Positions 1-5,282 of a DNA stretch of 5,282 nt are shown here, piece by piece (the first letter of the stretch is position 1; every line of letters begins with the position of its first letter). The stretch spans positions 1-5,282 of the forward strand of contig DASWAT010000147.1 in assembly GCA_036390995.1 (NCBI GenBank), given 5' to 3'. The notes below the pieces were generated by a model. That model was not told the origin of the DNA, did no database searches, and saw only the letters and a list, made by a program, of their open reading frames with translations. Origin of the DNA: DASQQQ01 sp036390995 (GTDB lineage Bacteria > Actinomycetota > UBA4738 > HRBIN12). The position numbers and the translations under genes were made by a program.

Positions 1-696
1 TCAGTGGGAGCGGTCGACCTCGATCAGGCCGAGCGACGCGGCCTTGGCCATGGCCTGGACCCGGGTCTTGACCTCGAGCTTGCGGTAGAGCTTGGCCACG
101 TGCGACTCGACGGTCCTCGGCGAGATGTCCAGGCGCCTCCCCACCTGCCGCAGCGTGAGGCCCTCGGCCAAGAGCTGCAGGATCGTGACCTCGCGCGGGG
201 TGAGTGTCGAGGCCACCCGTGAGCCGGCTCGGGCGGCACGTGCGAGTCGGCCCAGCTCCTGGACCGCGGCCCGCTCCTGCTCCGGCGGGAACACGCGCTC
301 CCCGCGGGCCACGCCGAGCATGGCCGAGGCCACCTCGTCGATCCCCGTGGTCTTCACCATGAACCCGTGGACGCCGGCCCGCATCGCGGCGAGCACCGTC
401 TCGCCGTCCCCTCGGCCGTTGAGCACCAGGACCCGAAGCGCGTTTCCCGACGCGCGCAGGCGGCGCGCCACCTCGAGCCCGTCGATCCCCGGCAGCGCCA
501 GGTCCAGCACGACGAGGTCCGGAGCGAGGCGCTCGCACACGGCCAGGCCCTCCTCACCGTCCTGCGCCTCGCCCACCAGGTCGAGCCCAGGCGTTGCGGC
601 GCAAGCGATAGCGACGACCCGGCGCAACACGGTGTTGTCGTCGACGATCACGACCCGAGCGGGCCGATCCGGCCGCCTGCCTCCCGCCTGTGCCAT
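1..696 (-). CDS. NarL/FixJ-family response regulator (receiver + LuxR-type HTH), distal gene
   Basis: This is a complete 231-residue gene, from ATG (complement of 694-696) to TGA (complement of 1-3). It is a predicted cytoplasmic two-component transcription factor. The receiver domain spans about residues 13-130. Asp19 and Asp20 form the acidic pocket, Asp65 is the predicted phospho-acceptor (VVLDLALPGIDG), and Lys115 is the conserved lysine (GFMVKTT). A LuxR/GerE helix-turn-helix covers about 163-225, with the TPRE start at 166-169 and recognition helix near ISPRTVESHVAKLYRKL (191-207). Length and order are normal for the family. The switch position that is usually Thr or Ser (in VLVLT) is Asn93 here. 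A GAGGG on the minus strand (complement of 701-705) lies 4 bases before the ATG and is a closely spaced ribosome binding site. The gene follows a second response regulator in the same direction by 35 bases, so they probably form one operon. No cognate kinase is visible and the target genes cannot be told from sequence. Confidence 0.93.
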   Translation of the reverse strand: MAQAGGRRPDRPARVVIVDDNTVLRRVVAIACAATPGLDLVGEAQDGEEGLAVCERLAPDLVVLDLALPGIDGLEVARRLRASGNALRVLVLNGRGDGETVLAAMRAGVHGFMVKTTGIDEVASAMLGVARGERVFPPEQERAAVQELGRLARAARAGSRVASTLTPREVTILQLLAEGLTLRQVGRRLDISPRTVESHVAKLYRKLEVKTRVQAMAKAASLGLIEVDRSH

Positions 697-712
697 GCGG
701 CCCTCAGGCTAC

Positions 713-731
713 CCCCCGCCGTCTGCGGGGG
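713..731 (-). promoter_or_regulatory. Perfect 7-bp GC hairpin between the two response-regulator genes
   Basis: Bases 713-719 (CCCCCGC) pair perfectly with 725-731 (GCGGGGG) around a 5-base loop. The hairpin starts immediately after the stop codon of the upstream regulator (complement of 732-734) and ends 16 bases before the ATG of the downstream one. On the minus strand it is followed by TAGCC rather than a T-run, so it does not look like a full intrinsic terminator. It could lower read-through, stabilise the upstream message, or affect translation of the second gene. The structure is read directly; the function is inference. Confidence 0.5.
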
Positions 732-1403
732 CTATACGGACTGCGGGATCGGCGCCAGGCCCTCGCGCCAGGCCAGCGTGACGGCCTCCACCTTCGAGTG
801 GACGCCGAGCTTGGCCAGGATGTTCTTCACGTGGGTCTGGACCGTGAGCGGGCTGATGCCGAGCGATCCCGCGATCTGCCCCGTGCTCTGCCCGGCCGCC
901 AGCTCGCGGAGGATCTCGGTCTCCCGCGTGGTGAGCCGTTGGAGGGCGAGCTCATGCACCGACGCCCGGATCCGGGTCTCGTGGAGCTCGTCCAGGATGT
1001 CCGGCAGATCCCTCGACGGCATCACCATCTCCCCGGCCGCGGCGCGGCGGATGATCTCGACGAGCTCCTCGATGCCGCAGGACTTCTGCGCGTAGCCGCA
1101 CGCACCGGCGACCAGCGCCGAGACGATCAGATCCGTGGCCCCGAACGCGCTCAGGGCGACCACCTTCACCTCCGGACACTCCGAGCGAAGACGCCGGATC
1201 GCCTCCGCCCCCGCGTCGCCGGGGCGGTCCACGTCCACGAGGACGACGTCGATGGGGGTCGCCTTGCAGAGCCGGGCAGCCGCCTCCACGTCGTCGGCCG
1301 GCCCGACCACCGACAGGTCGGACCGCCGGTCCAGGAGCAGCGAAAGGCCCTGGTGGACCATCTCGCGATCGTCGACGACGAGCACGCGGACGCCGGCATC
1401 CAT
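732..1403 (-). CDS. NarL/FixJ-family response regulator (receiver + LuxR-type HTH), promoter-proximal gene
   Basis: This is a complete 223-residue gene, from ATG (complement of 1401-1403) to TAG (complement of 732-734). It is a predicted cytoplasmic transcription factor controlled by phosphorylation. The receiver domain covers about residues 4-121. Asp11 and Asp12 form the acidic pocket, Asp57 is the predicted phospho-acceptor, Ser85 is the switch residue, and Lys107 is the conserved lysine (GYAQKSCG). The loop after Asp57 reads VDRPGDAG in place of the usual xMPGMDG, so it is divergent. The LuxR-type HTH covers about 157-216 (LTTRETEILRELAAG, then ISPLTVQTHVKNILAKLGV). Length is typical. The first in-frame ATG gives a complete receiver, so this start is sensible, although only a weak AGG precedes it. 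It is first of a likely two-gene operon and diverges from the large cyclase/ATPase gene across 167 bases. It is clearly homologous to the downstream regulator but not a recent duplicate, since the two sequences differ widely. Confidence 0.94.
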   Translation of the reverse strand: MDAGVRVLVVDDREMVHQGLSLLLDRRSDLSVVGPADDVEAAARLCKATPIDVVLVDVDRPGDAGAEAIRRLRSECPEVKVVALSAFGATDLIVSALVAGACGYAQKSCGIEELVEIIRRAAAGEMVMPSRDLPDILDELHETRIRASVHELALQRLTTRETEILRELAAGQSTGQIAGSLGISPLTVQTHVKNILAKLGVHSKVEAVTLAWREGLAPIPQSV

Positions 1404-1423
1404 GTCGCCTACTGCATCGGCAT

Positions 1424-1445
1424 CGGCTCGCTCGCGTTTGAGCCG
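1424..1445. repeat. 6-bp inverted repeat CGGCTC/GAGCCG
   Basis: CGGCTC at 1424-1429 is matched by its reverse complement GAGCCG at 1440-1445, with 10 bases between. It lies 20-42 bases upstream of the ATG of the minus-strand regulator. It could be a small 5' UTR hairpin or a dyad operator. In GC-rich DNA a 6-bp dyad can arise by chance. Confidence 0.35.
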
Positions 1446-1510
1446 CGGAGCGCGTTCTCCCCTGGATACGGTAGGCGTCCAGCCCTCCGTCGGAGCCCGG
1501 TTCGGGGCCC

Positions 1511-1536
1511 TGCTCCCCCGCCGGTCCTACGGAGCA
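1511..1536. repeat. 6-bp inverted repeat TGCTCC/GGAGCA, candidate operator
   Basis: TGCTCC at 1511-1516 is perfectly matched by GGAGCA at 1531-1536. The arm centres are 20 bases apart, about two helical turns, so a dimer could contact both arms on one DNA face. The right arm falls where the -35 element of the plus-strand promoter would lie relative to the candidate -10 at 1556-1561. It is a candidate binding site for one of the adjacent LuxR-type regulators. The match to a specific known operator was not established. Confidence 0.35.
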
Positions 1537-1555
1537 GACGCGCACCGCGCCCGCG

Positions 1556-1561
1556 TACACT
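1556..1561 (+). promoter_or_regulatory. Candidate -10 box (TACACT) for the cyclase/ATPase gene, possibly giving a leaderless mRNA
   Basis: TACACT fits the TANNNT pattern of high-GC bacterial -10 boxes. It ends 9 bases before the GTG at 1571, so transcription would start within about 0-3 bases of that codon. No Shine-Dalgarno sequence precedes the GTG (the bases are CCTGCCGAC), which is consistent with a leaderless transcript. No recognisable -35 element is present. Position and missing ribosome site are direct observations; promoter activity is inferred. Confidence 0.4.
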
Positions 1562-1570
1562 CCTGCCGAC

Positions 1571-4500
1571 GTGCAGACGTGTCCGACCTGCGGAGAGAGC
1601 AACCCCGACCGCGCGAGCTTCTGCCTGGCCTGCGGAAGCCCCCTGGCCCGCCGTCCGGCGGCCGAGGCCGAGCGCAAGACCGTGACCGTCCTGTTCTGCG
1701 ACCTCGTCGGCTTCACCGCGCGCTCGGACCGGGCCGACCCCGAGGACGTGAAGGCAACGCTCCGGCCGTTCCACGCCATGCTGAAGCGCCGGCTCGACCG
1801 GGTCGGCGGAACCCTCGACAAGTTCATCGGCGACGCGGTGCTCGGCGTGTTCGGGGCGCCCGTGTCGCACGAGGACGACCCCGAGCGCGCGATCCGAGGC
1901 GCCCTCGGGATCCTCGACGGCATCGCCGAGCTGAACGAGGCGCACCCCGGCCTCGACCTCGCCGTGCGCATCGGCGTGGCCACCGGAGAGGCGTTCGTCT
2001 CCTTCGGGCCCGGTCCGCAGGTCGGCGACCGCGTCACCGGGGAGGTCATGACGCTGGCCGGCGCGTTGCAGGCCGCGGCGCCGGCAGGAGGGATCGCCGT
2101 GGGCGAACAGACCTACCGGGCCACGAAGGACCTGTTCGTGTTCGAGCCGCTCGAGCCGATCGAGGTCCCCGGACGGGAGGCCGTTCCGATCTGGCGGGTG
2201 GTCTCGGGGCGCAGCCGGCTGGTGCGCGAGACCCTCCGAACGCCGTTCGTCGGCCGGAGCGAGGAGTCCTCGATGTTGCGGGCCGCGTTCCGCCGCGCCG
2301 CCGGGGAGCCGTCGGTGCAGCTCGTGACGATGATCGGCGAGCCCGGCGTGGGCAAGACCCGGGTGATCGCGGAGTTCGCGAGCTACCTGGACGAGCAGCC
2401 CGACATCATCCGGTGGCGGCAGGGCCGGTCCCTGCCGTACGGGGAAGGCGTGGGGTTCTGGCCCCTGTCGGAGATCGTGAAGGCGGAGGCCGGGATCTTG
2501 GAGTCCGATCCCCCCGCCGAGGCCCGGGCCAAGCTCGGCGCCTCCGTCGAGGCGCTCGTGGACGATCCGTCGGAGCGGGACTGGATGAAGGCCCGTCTCG
2601 CCCCCCTGGCCGGCCTGGGCGAGATCACCGAGGCCATCGACCGGCAGGAGTCCTTCACCGCCTGGCGCCGCTACCTCGAGGCGATGGCGGCCCAGCACAC
2701 CACCGTCCTGGTCTTCGAGGACCTCCACTGGGGCGACCGGTTCATGCTCGAGTTCGTGGAGCACCTCGTGGACTGGTCGACGGCGTTGCCCCTGCTGGTG
2801 GTGTGCGCGGCCCGGCCCGAGCTCTACGAGCGCTTCCCCGGCTGGGGCGGTGGCAAGCGCAACTCCGCGACGATCTCGCTGCCCCCGCTCAGCGAGGCCG
2901 AGACGGCCATGTTGATCTCCGGGCTGCTCGACCAGGCGATCCTGCCGGCCGAAACGCAGTCGGCACTGCTCGAGCGGGCCGGCGGCAACCCGCTGTTCGC
3001 GGAGGAGTTCGTCCGCATGCTCACCGACCAGGGGCTGTTCGGCGACCGGACGAAGGCGCTCCACATCGAGGCTGAGGAGATCGCAGTGCCAGAGACGGTC
3101 CAGGCCCTCATCGGCGCCCGCCTGGACACCCTGCCTGCCGAGAGCAAGGCCCTGCTGCACGACGCCGCCGTGTTCGGGAAGGTGTTCTGGTCCGGCGCCC
3201 TCGCGGCGATGAGCGGCATGGCCGAGGAGGAGGTCCGGATCCGCCTGCACGACATCGCGAAGAAGGAGCTTGTCCGGCCGGCTCGGACGTCCTCGGTGAA
3301 GGACCAGGCCGAGTACGCGTTCTGGCACATCCTGATCCGGGACGTCGCCTACGCGCAGATCCCGCACTCGGAGCGGGGCGGCAAGCACCGGGCGGCGGCC
3401 GCGTGGCTCGAGGGGGTCGTCGGCGATCGCGTGGCGGACCAGGCCGAGGCGCTCGCGCACCACTACGGCCAGGCCCTCGAGCTGGCCCGGTCCGGCGGAG
3501 AGACCGACGAGGTCCGGGAGCTCCAATGGTTCACGGCCCGGTACCTGATGCTGGCGGGCGACCGGGCGCTCCGGGTGGACCTGGGGTCCGCGGAGGCCTA
3601 CTACCGCCGGGCCGTCGAGCTTCTGCCGCCGGGTCATCCCGACCGGCCGAGGGCGCTGGTCAAGAAGGCGGACGCCGCGGCCTCGGCCGGGAGGTTCCTC
3701 GAGTCCGAGCGGGAGTTCGGCGAGGCGGTGACGGCCCTCCGGGGCGCGGGCGATCCCCTCGCCCTGGGCGAGGCCCTGGCCCTGCAGGCGCGGAGTCTCA
3801 GTAAGATCGGCCACTTCGCCCGGGCCACGCGGCTCCTCGAGGAGTCGATCTCGATCCTCGAGCCGGAGCCGCCGGGACCCGAGCTGGCTCGGGCGTACAG
3901 CCGGATGGCCGGCCTCGACCTGTCGCTCAACCGCCTCCACGAGTCGCTCGCGTGGGCGGAGAAGGCGCTCGCGCTCGCCGAGCGGCTCGGGCTGGAGGAC
4001 GAGATCGTCCGGGCCCGCCAGAACAAGGGGGCGGCCCGGTGCGAGCTCGGCGACATGGCGGGCCTGGCGGACCTGTGGTCCGCGCTGCGGTTGGGACTCG
4101 AGCTCGGCCTGGGCGAGGAGACCACCGTGACGTACGGGAACCTCGCCGTGTCGCTGTGGATCCACGACGGGCCCGGGATCGCCTCGCAGGTCTGGTCGGC
4201 GGCCGTGGAGTACTCGGAGCTGCGCGGGTTCCTCACGGAGGCGATGTGGAGCAAGGCCGGGCAGCTCGAGGTCCTCTACGACCTGGGGAAGTGGGACGAG
4301 CTCCTCGCGATCGCCGCCGAGATGGACGAGTTCGACCGCTCGGGCGGCGGCGGGCAGATCGGGACGTTCGCGGAGTTCTACGCCGCGATGGTGCAGATCC
4401 GTCGGGGCGAGGTGGCGCGGGCCGTGGCCAACGAGGAGGACTTCCTGCCGAGGGTCCGCACCGCCGAGCGGGCGGAGTTCCTGGCGCCGGCCCTCACCGC

Positions 4501-5008
4501 GGGGGCGACGATCGAACAGGTCCGCGGCCATCGCCGGACGGCGGTGGGGCTCGTCGAGGAGTTCCGCGAGGCCACGAGAGAGTCGCCGAACTACCGCCTG
4601 CACTACCTGCCCGATGCGCTCCGCGTGCTGGAAGCCTGCGGGGAGCTCGCGGACACCGCAGGCCTGGCTCGCGCCGAGGCGCTCCTGCCGGACGAGGCCG
4701 AGGCCACCGCCGTGCGGCTCCAGCATTGTCTGGTGAGCGCGCGCGCGATCCTCGCGGAGGCCCGCGGAGACCTCGAGGACGCCGCCGAGCTCTACGCCGA
4801 CGCCGCGGGCCGGTGGCTGCGGTACGGCTCGGTGGTGGAGCGCGGCCAGGCGCTGCTCGGACAGGGTCGGTGTCTGCTCGCGTTGCGCGATCCGGGCGCC
4901 GCGGAGCGTCTGCGCGAGGCGCGGGAGATCTTCGCCTCACTCGGCGCGAAGCTCTTGCTCGCAGGGGTCGACGACCTCCTCGGCGAGGAGACCGCCCTCA
5001 CCTCCTGA
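1571..5008 (+). CDS. Zinc-ribbon / class III cyclase-homology / STAND (AAA) ATPase / TPR multidomain signalling protein
   Basis: This is a complete 1145-residue gene from GTG to TGA (5006-5008). The GTG is chosen because the zinc ribbon begins right after it. Residues 4-21 hold the ribbon (Cys4, Cys7, Cys18, Cys21). A class III adenylate/guanylate cyclase homology domain spans about 36-210. Its metal-binding Asp44 (LFCDLVGFT) and Asp88 (KFIGDAV) are intact, as is Lys84 of the substrate pocket. The normally conserved transition-state Asn and Arg are Thr161 and Ala165 (VTGEVMTLAGAL), so catalysis is doubtful. A STAND-type P-loop ATPase follows: Walker A GEPGVGKT at 256-263, Walker B VLVFED at 379-384, CAARPEL at 411-417 and GGNPLF at 470-475. 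A helical, probably winged-helix segment at about 506-600 includes HILIRDVAY (586-594). TPR-like helical repeats fill about 620-1140. No signal peptide, membrane segment or C-terminal LuxR HTH is seen, so it is probably cytoplasmic. It is likely an ATP-switched sensor or scaffold; the ligand is unknown. It diverges from two response-regulator genes. Confidence 0.93.
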   Translation: MQTCPTCGESNPDRASFCLACGSPLARRPAAEAERKTVTVLFCDLVGFTARSDRADPEDVKATLRPFHAMLKRRLDRVGGTLDKFIGDAVLGVFGAPVSHEDDPERAIRGALGILDGIAELNEAHPGLDLAVRIGVATGEAFVSFGPGPQVGDRVTGEVMTLAGALQAAAPAGGIAVGEQTYRATKDLFVFEPLEPIEVPGREAVPIWRVVSGRSRLVRETLRTPFVGRSEESSMLRAAFRRAAGEPSVQLVTMIGEPGVGKTRVIAEFASYLDEQPDIIRWRQGRSLPYGEGVGFWPLSEIVKAEAGILESDPPAEARAKLGASVEALVDDPSERDWMKARLAPLAGLGEITEAIDRQESFTAWRRYLEAMAAQHTTVLVFEDLHWGDRFMLEFVEHLVDWSTALPLLVVCAARPELYERFPGWGGGKRNSATISLPPLSEAETAMLISGLLDQAILPAETQSALLERAGGNPLFAEEFVRMLTDQGLFGDRTKALHIEAEEIAVPETVQALIGARLDTLPAESKALLHDAAVFGKVFWSGALAAMSGMAEEEVRIRLHDIAKKELVRPARTSSVKDQAEYAFWHILIRDVAYAQIPHSERGGKHRAAAAWLEGVVGDRVADQAEALAHHYGQALELARSGGETDEVRELQWFTARYLMLAGDRALRVDLGSAEAYYRRAVELLPPGHPDRPRALVKKADAAASAGRFLESEREFGEAVTALRGAGDPLALGEALALQARSLSKIGHFARATRLLEESISILEPEPPGPELARAYSRMAGLDLSLNRLHESLAWAEKALALAERLGLEDEIVRARQNKGAARCELGDMAGLADLWSALRLGLELGLGEETTVTYGNLAVSLWIHDGPGIASQVWSAAVEYSELRGFLTEAMWSKAGQLEVLYDLGKWDELLAIAAEMDEFDRSGGGGQIGTFAEFYAAMVQIRRGEVARAVANEEDFLPRVRTAERAEFLAPALTAGATIEQVRGHRRTAVGLVEEFREATRESPNYRLHYLPDALRVLEACGELADTAGLARAEALLPDEAEATAVRLQHCLVSARAILAEARGDLEDAAELYADAAGRWLRYGSVVERGQALLGQGRCLLALRDPGAAERLREAREIFASLGAKLLLAGVDDLLGEETALTS

Positions 5009-5070
5009 CCACCACGCGGAATCGACCCGAGGGGTTGTCTCTAGTCCGATCTGACTAAACATGCCGGACC

Positions 5071-5282
5071 ATGGCGCCGATACTCGACCCAACGATCGAC
5101 CACCCTCTCCGCACCGGCTCCGAACGGCCCGTCTACGGACCGGCAGCCCTAGGACTCCCAAGCAATTCTCGTAGGTCGCTAGGGGGATGGCATCCCCAAC
5201 ATGGGGGACTCTTTGGGGGAACCCCAGGAACGGATCAGATCCGGCCCGAGGGCTACCGGGCGATATGGGCCATGAACATGGA
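5071..5282 (+). CDS. Open frame running off the window end; possible start of the next gene (uncertain)
   Basis: An ATG at 5071 opens 70 codons with no stop before the window ends. Third-position GC is poor over about 5130-5205, unlike the neighbouring genes, which argues that this part is not coding. The last 17 full codons (TDQIRPEGYRAIWAMNM) have strongly GC-biased third positions and look more protein-like. In this frame there are no ATG, GTG or TTG codons between 5071 and 5272, so a real gene would start at 5071, 5272 or 5278. The ATG at 5272 overlaps the TGA (5273-5275) of a 24-codon frame that starts at 5201. PEGYRAIWAM is faintly reminiscent of the N-terminus of carboxymuconolactone decarboxylase/AhpD-like proteins, but too little is present to assign a family. 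Confidence 0.2.
   Translation, partial: MAPILDPTIDHPLRTGSERPVYGPAALGLPSNSRRSLGGWHPQHGGLFGGTPGTDQIRPEGYRAIWAMNM
5147..5184. repeat. Imperfect inverted repeat, 9-bp stem with a one-base bulge
   Basis: CCCTAGGAC at 5147-5155 pairs with GTC (5175-5177) and CTAGGG (5179-5184), with G5178 bulged and a 19-base loop. It is the first and longest element of a chain of inverted repeats reaching 5243. There is no T-run after it, so it is not an obvious terminator for the upstream gene. Confidence 0.45.
5183..5197. repeat. Near-perfect palindrome GGGGATG-G-CATCCCC
   Basis: Bases 5183-5189 and 5191-5197 are perfect reverse complements around G5190. As RNA it would fold as a 6-bp stem with a 3-base loop. 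It shares bases 5183-5184 with the preceding stem. Its right arm CCCC (5194-5197) could pair instead with the G-run at 5203-5207, so alternative folds are possible. Confidence 0.5.
5214..5226. repeat. Inverted repeat TGGGG-GAA-CCCCA
   Basis: TGGGG at 5214-5218 pairs with CCCCA at 5222-5226 around a GAA loop. It sits downstream of two other G-runs (5182-5186 and 5203-5207), so its C-arm has competing partners. No T-run follows. Confidence 0.45.
5231..5243. repeat. Perfect odd palindrome CGGATC-A-GATCCG
   Basis: CGGATC at 5231-5236 and GATCCG at 5238-5243 flank A5237. It could be a dyad protein-binding site or a 5-bp hairpin with a CAG loop. It lies about 28 bases upstream of the candidate ATG at 5272, a reasonable place for an operator or leader structure. 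Confidence 0.45.

Larger units (their letters stand above)
1404..1570. promoter_or_regulatory. Divergent intergenic region with promoters for the regulator operon and the cyclase/ATPase gene
   Basis: Both flanking genes start at the edges of this 167-base gap and point away from it, so promoters for both strands must lie here or overlap the coding ends. It contains two 6-bp inverted repeats (1424-1445 and 1511-1536) and a TANNNT-type box next to the plus-strand GTG (1556-1561). The palindrome TACGGTA at 1467-1473 gives TACGGT on the plus strand and TACCGT on the minus strand. The minus-strand copy is a possible -10 for the regulator operon. No convincing -35 box for either direction was seen. 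The arrangement would allow one regulator to control both transcription units, which is inference. Confidence 0.6.

Noticed and set aside
690..1685. Plus-strand open frames across the regulator genes and into the large gene (also 1135-3075)
   Set aside because: The translations are Arg/Ala/Pro-rich with no domains, and they overlap well-supported regulator and cyclase genes in other frames.
1409..4726. Very long minus-strand open frame (1105 codons) opposite the cyclase/ATPase gene
   Set aside because: It mirrors the strong GC third-position bias of the plus-strand gene, which removes stops on the opposite strand. Its translation is rich in Arg, Leu, Gly, Pro and His with no recognisable domain, while the plus frame has clear motifs throughout.
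5035..5062. Possible promoter TTGTCT...TAAACA after the large gene
   Set aside because: The spacer is only 15 bases and the -10 match is poor. The lower GC content here makes chance matches likely.
5009..5145. Intrinsic terminator after the large gene
   Set aside because: The only structures are weak: TAGTC/GACTA at 5042-5057 and the imperfect palindrome GGCCCGTCTACGGACC at 5126-5141. None is followed by a T-run, so termination could be Rho-dependent or lie elsewhere.
4937..5161. Minus-strand 74-codon frame over the 3' end of the large gene
   Set aside because: It overlaps the supported TPR region, has no family resemblance, and no clear ribosome site was seen.
5203..5243. Resemblance of GGGGGAACC to the conserved core of c-di-AMP (ydaO-type) riboswitches
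   Set aside because: The other conserved parts, such as a following GGGTGAAT-like segment, were not found, so the match is only a short coincidence.
1..5282. tRNA, rRNA, CRISPR array, insertion sequence or attachment site
   Set aside because: No T-loop-like motif, regularly spaced repeats, transposase-like protein or terminal repeats flanked by target duplications were seen.

Overview
The window is very GC-rich (roughly 70% by eye, with mostly G or C at third codon positions). It reads as chromosomal signalling DNA from a high-GC bacterium. An Actinomycetota-type soil organism is the best guess. That guess rests on the zinc-ribbon/class III cyclase/STAND ATPase/TPR giant protein, the NarL/LuxR-type response regulators, and a GTG start that may be leaderless. 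It is an inference from gene style, because no phylogenetic marker is present.

Layout: two response-regulator genes lie head to tail on the minus strand. The promoter-proximal one is at 732-1403 and the distal one at 1-696. They are separated by 35 bases that hold a perfect GC hairpin directly after the first stop codon. A 167-base divergent intergenic region (1404-1570) follows, with two 6-bp inverted repeats and a plausible -10 box just before a GTG start. A single 1145-residue gene then fills 1571-5008 on the plus strand. The last 274 bases hold no secure gene. They contain a dense run of adjacent and overlapping inverted repeats (5147-5243) and an open frame that runs off the window end.

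How the genes may work together: both regulators have receiver plus LuxR-type HTH architecture, and no histidine kinase is visible. The large protein has an N-terminal zinc ribbon, a class III cyclase homology domain, a STAND-type P-loop ATPase and a long TPR-like helical region, but no C-terminal DNA-binding domain. The shared divergent promoter suggests, without proving, co-regulation of sensor/scaffold and transcription factors. The cyclase domain keeps both metal-binding aspartates but has Thr and Ala where the transition-state Asn and Arg normally sit. It may therefore be a nucleotide-sensing or regulatory pseudo-cyclase. The distal regulator has Asn at the conserved Thr/Ser switch position of its receiver. 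The most interesting unexplained sequence is the hairpin chain at 5147-5243, which could be a structured leader or attenuator of the next gene.
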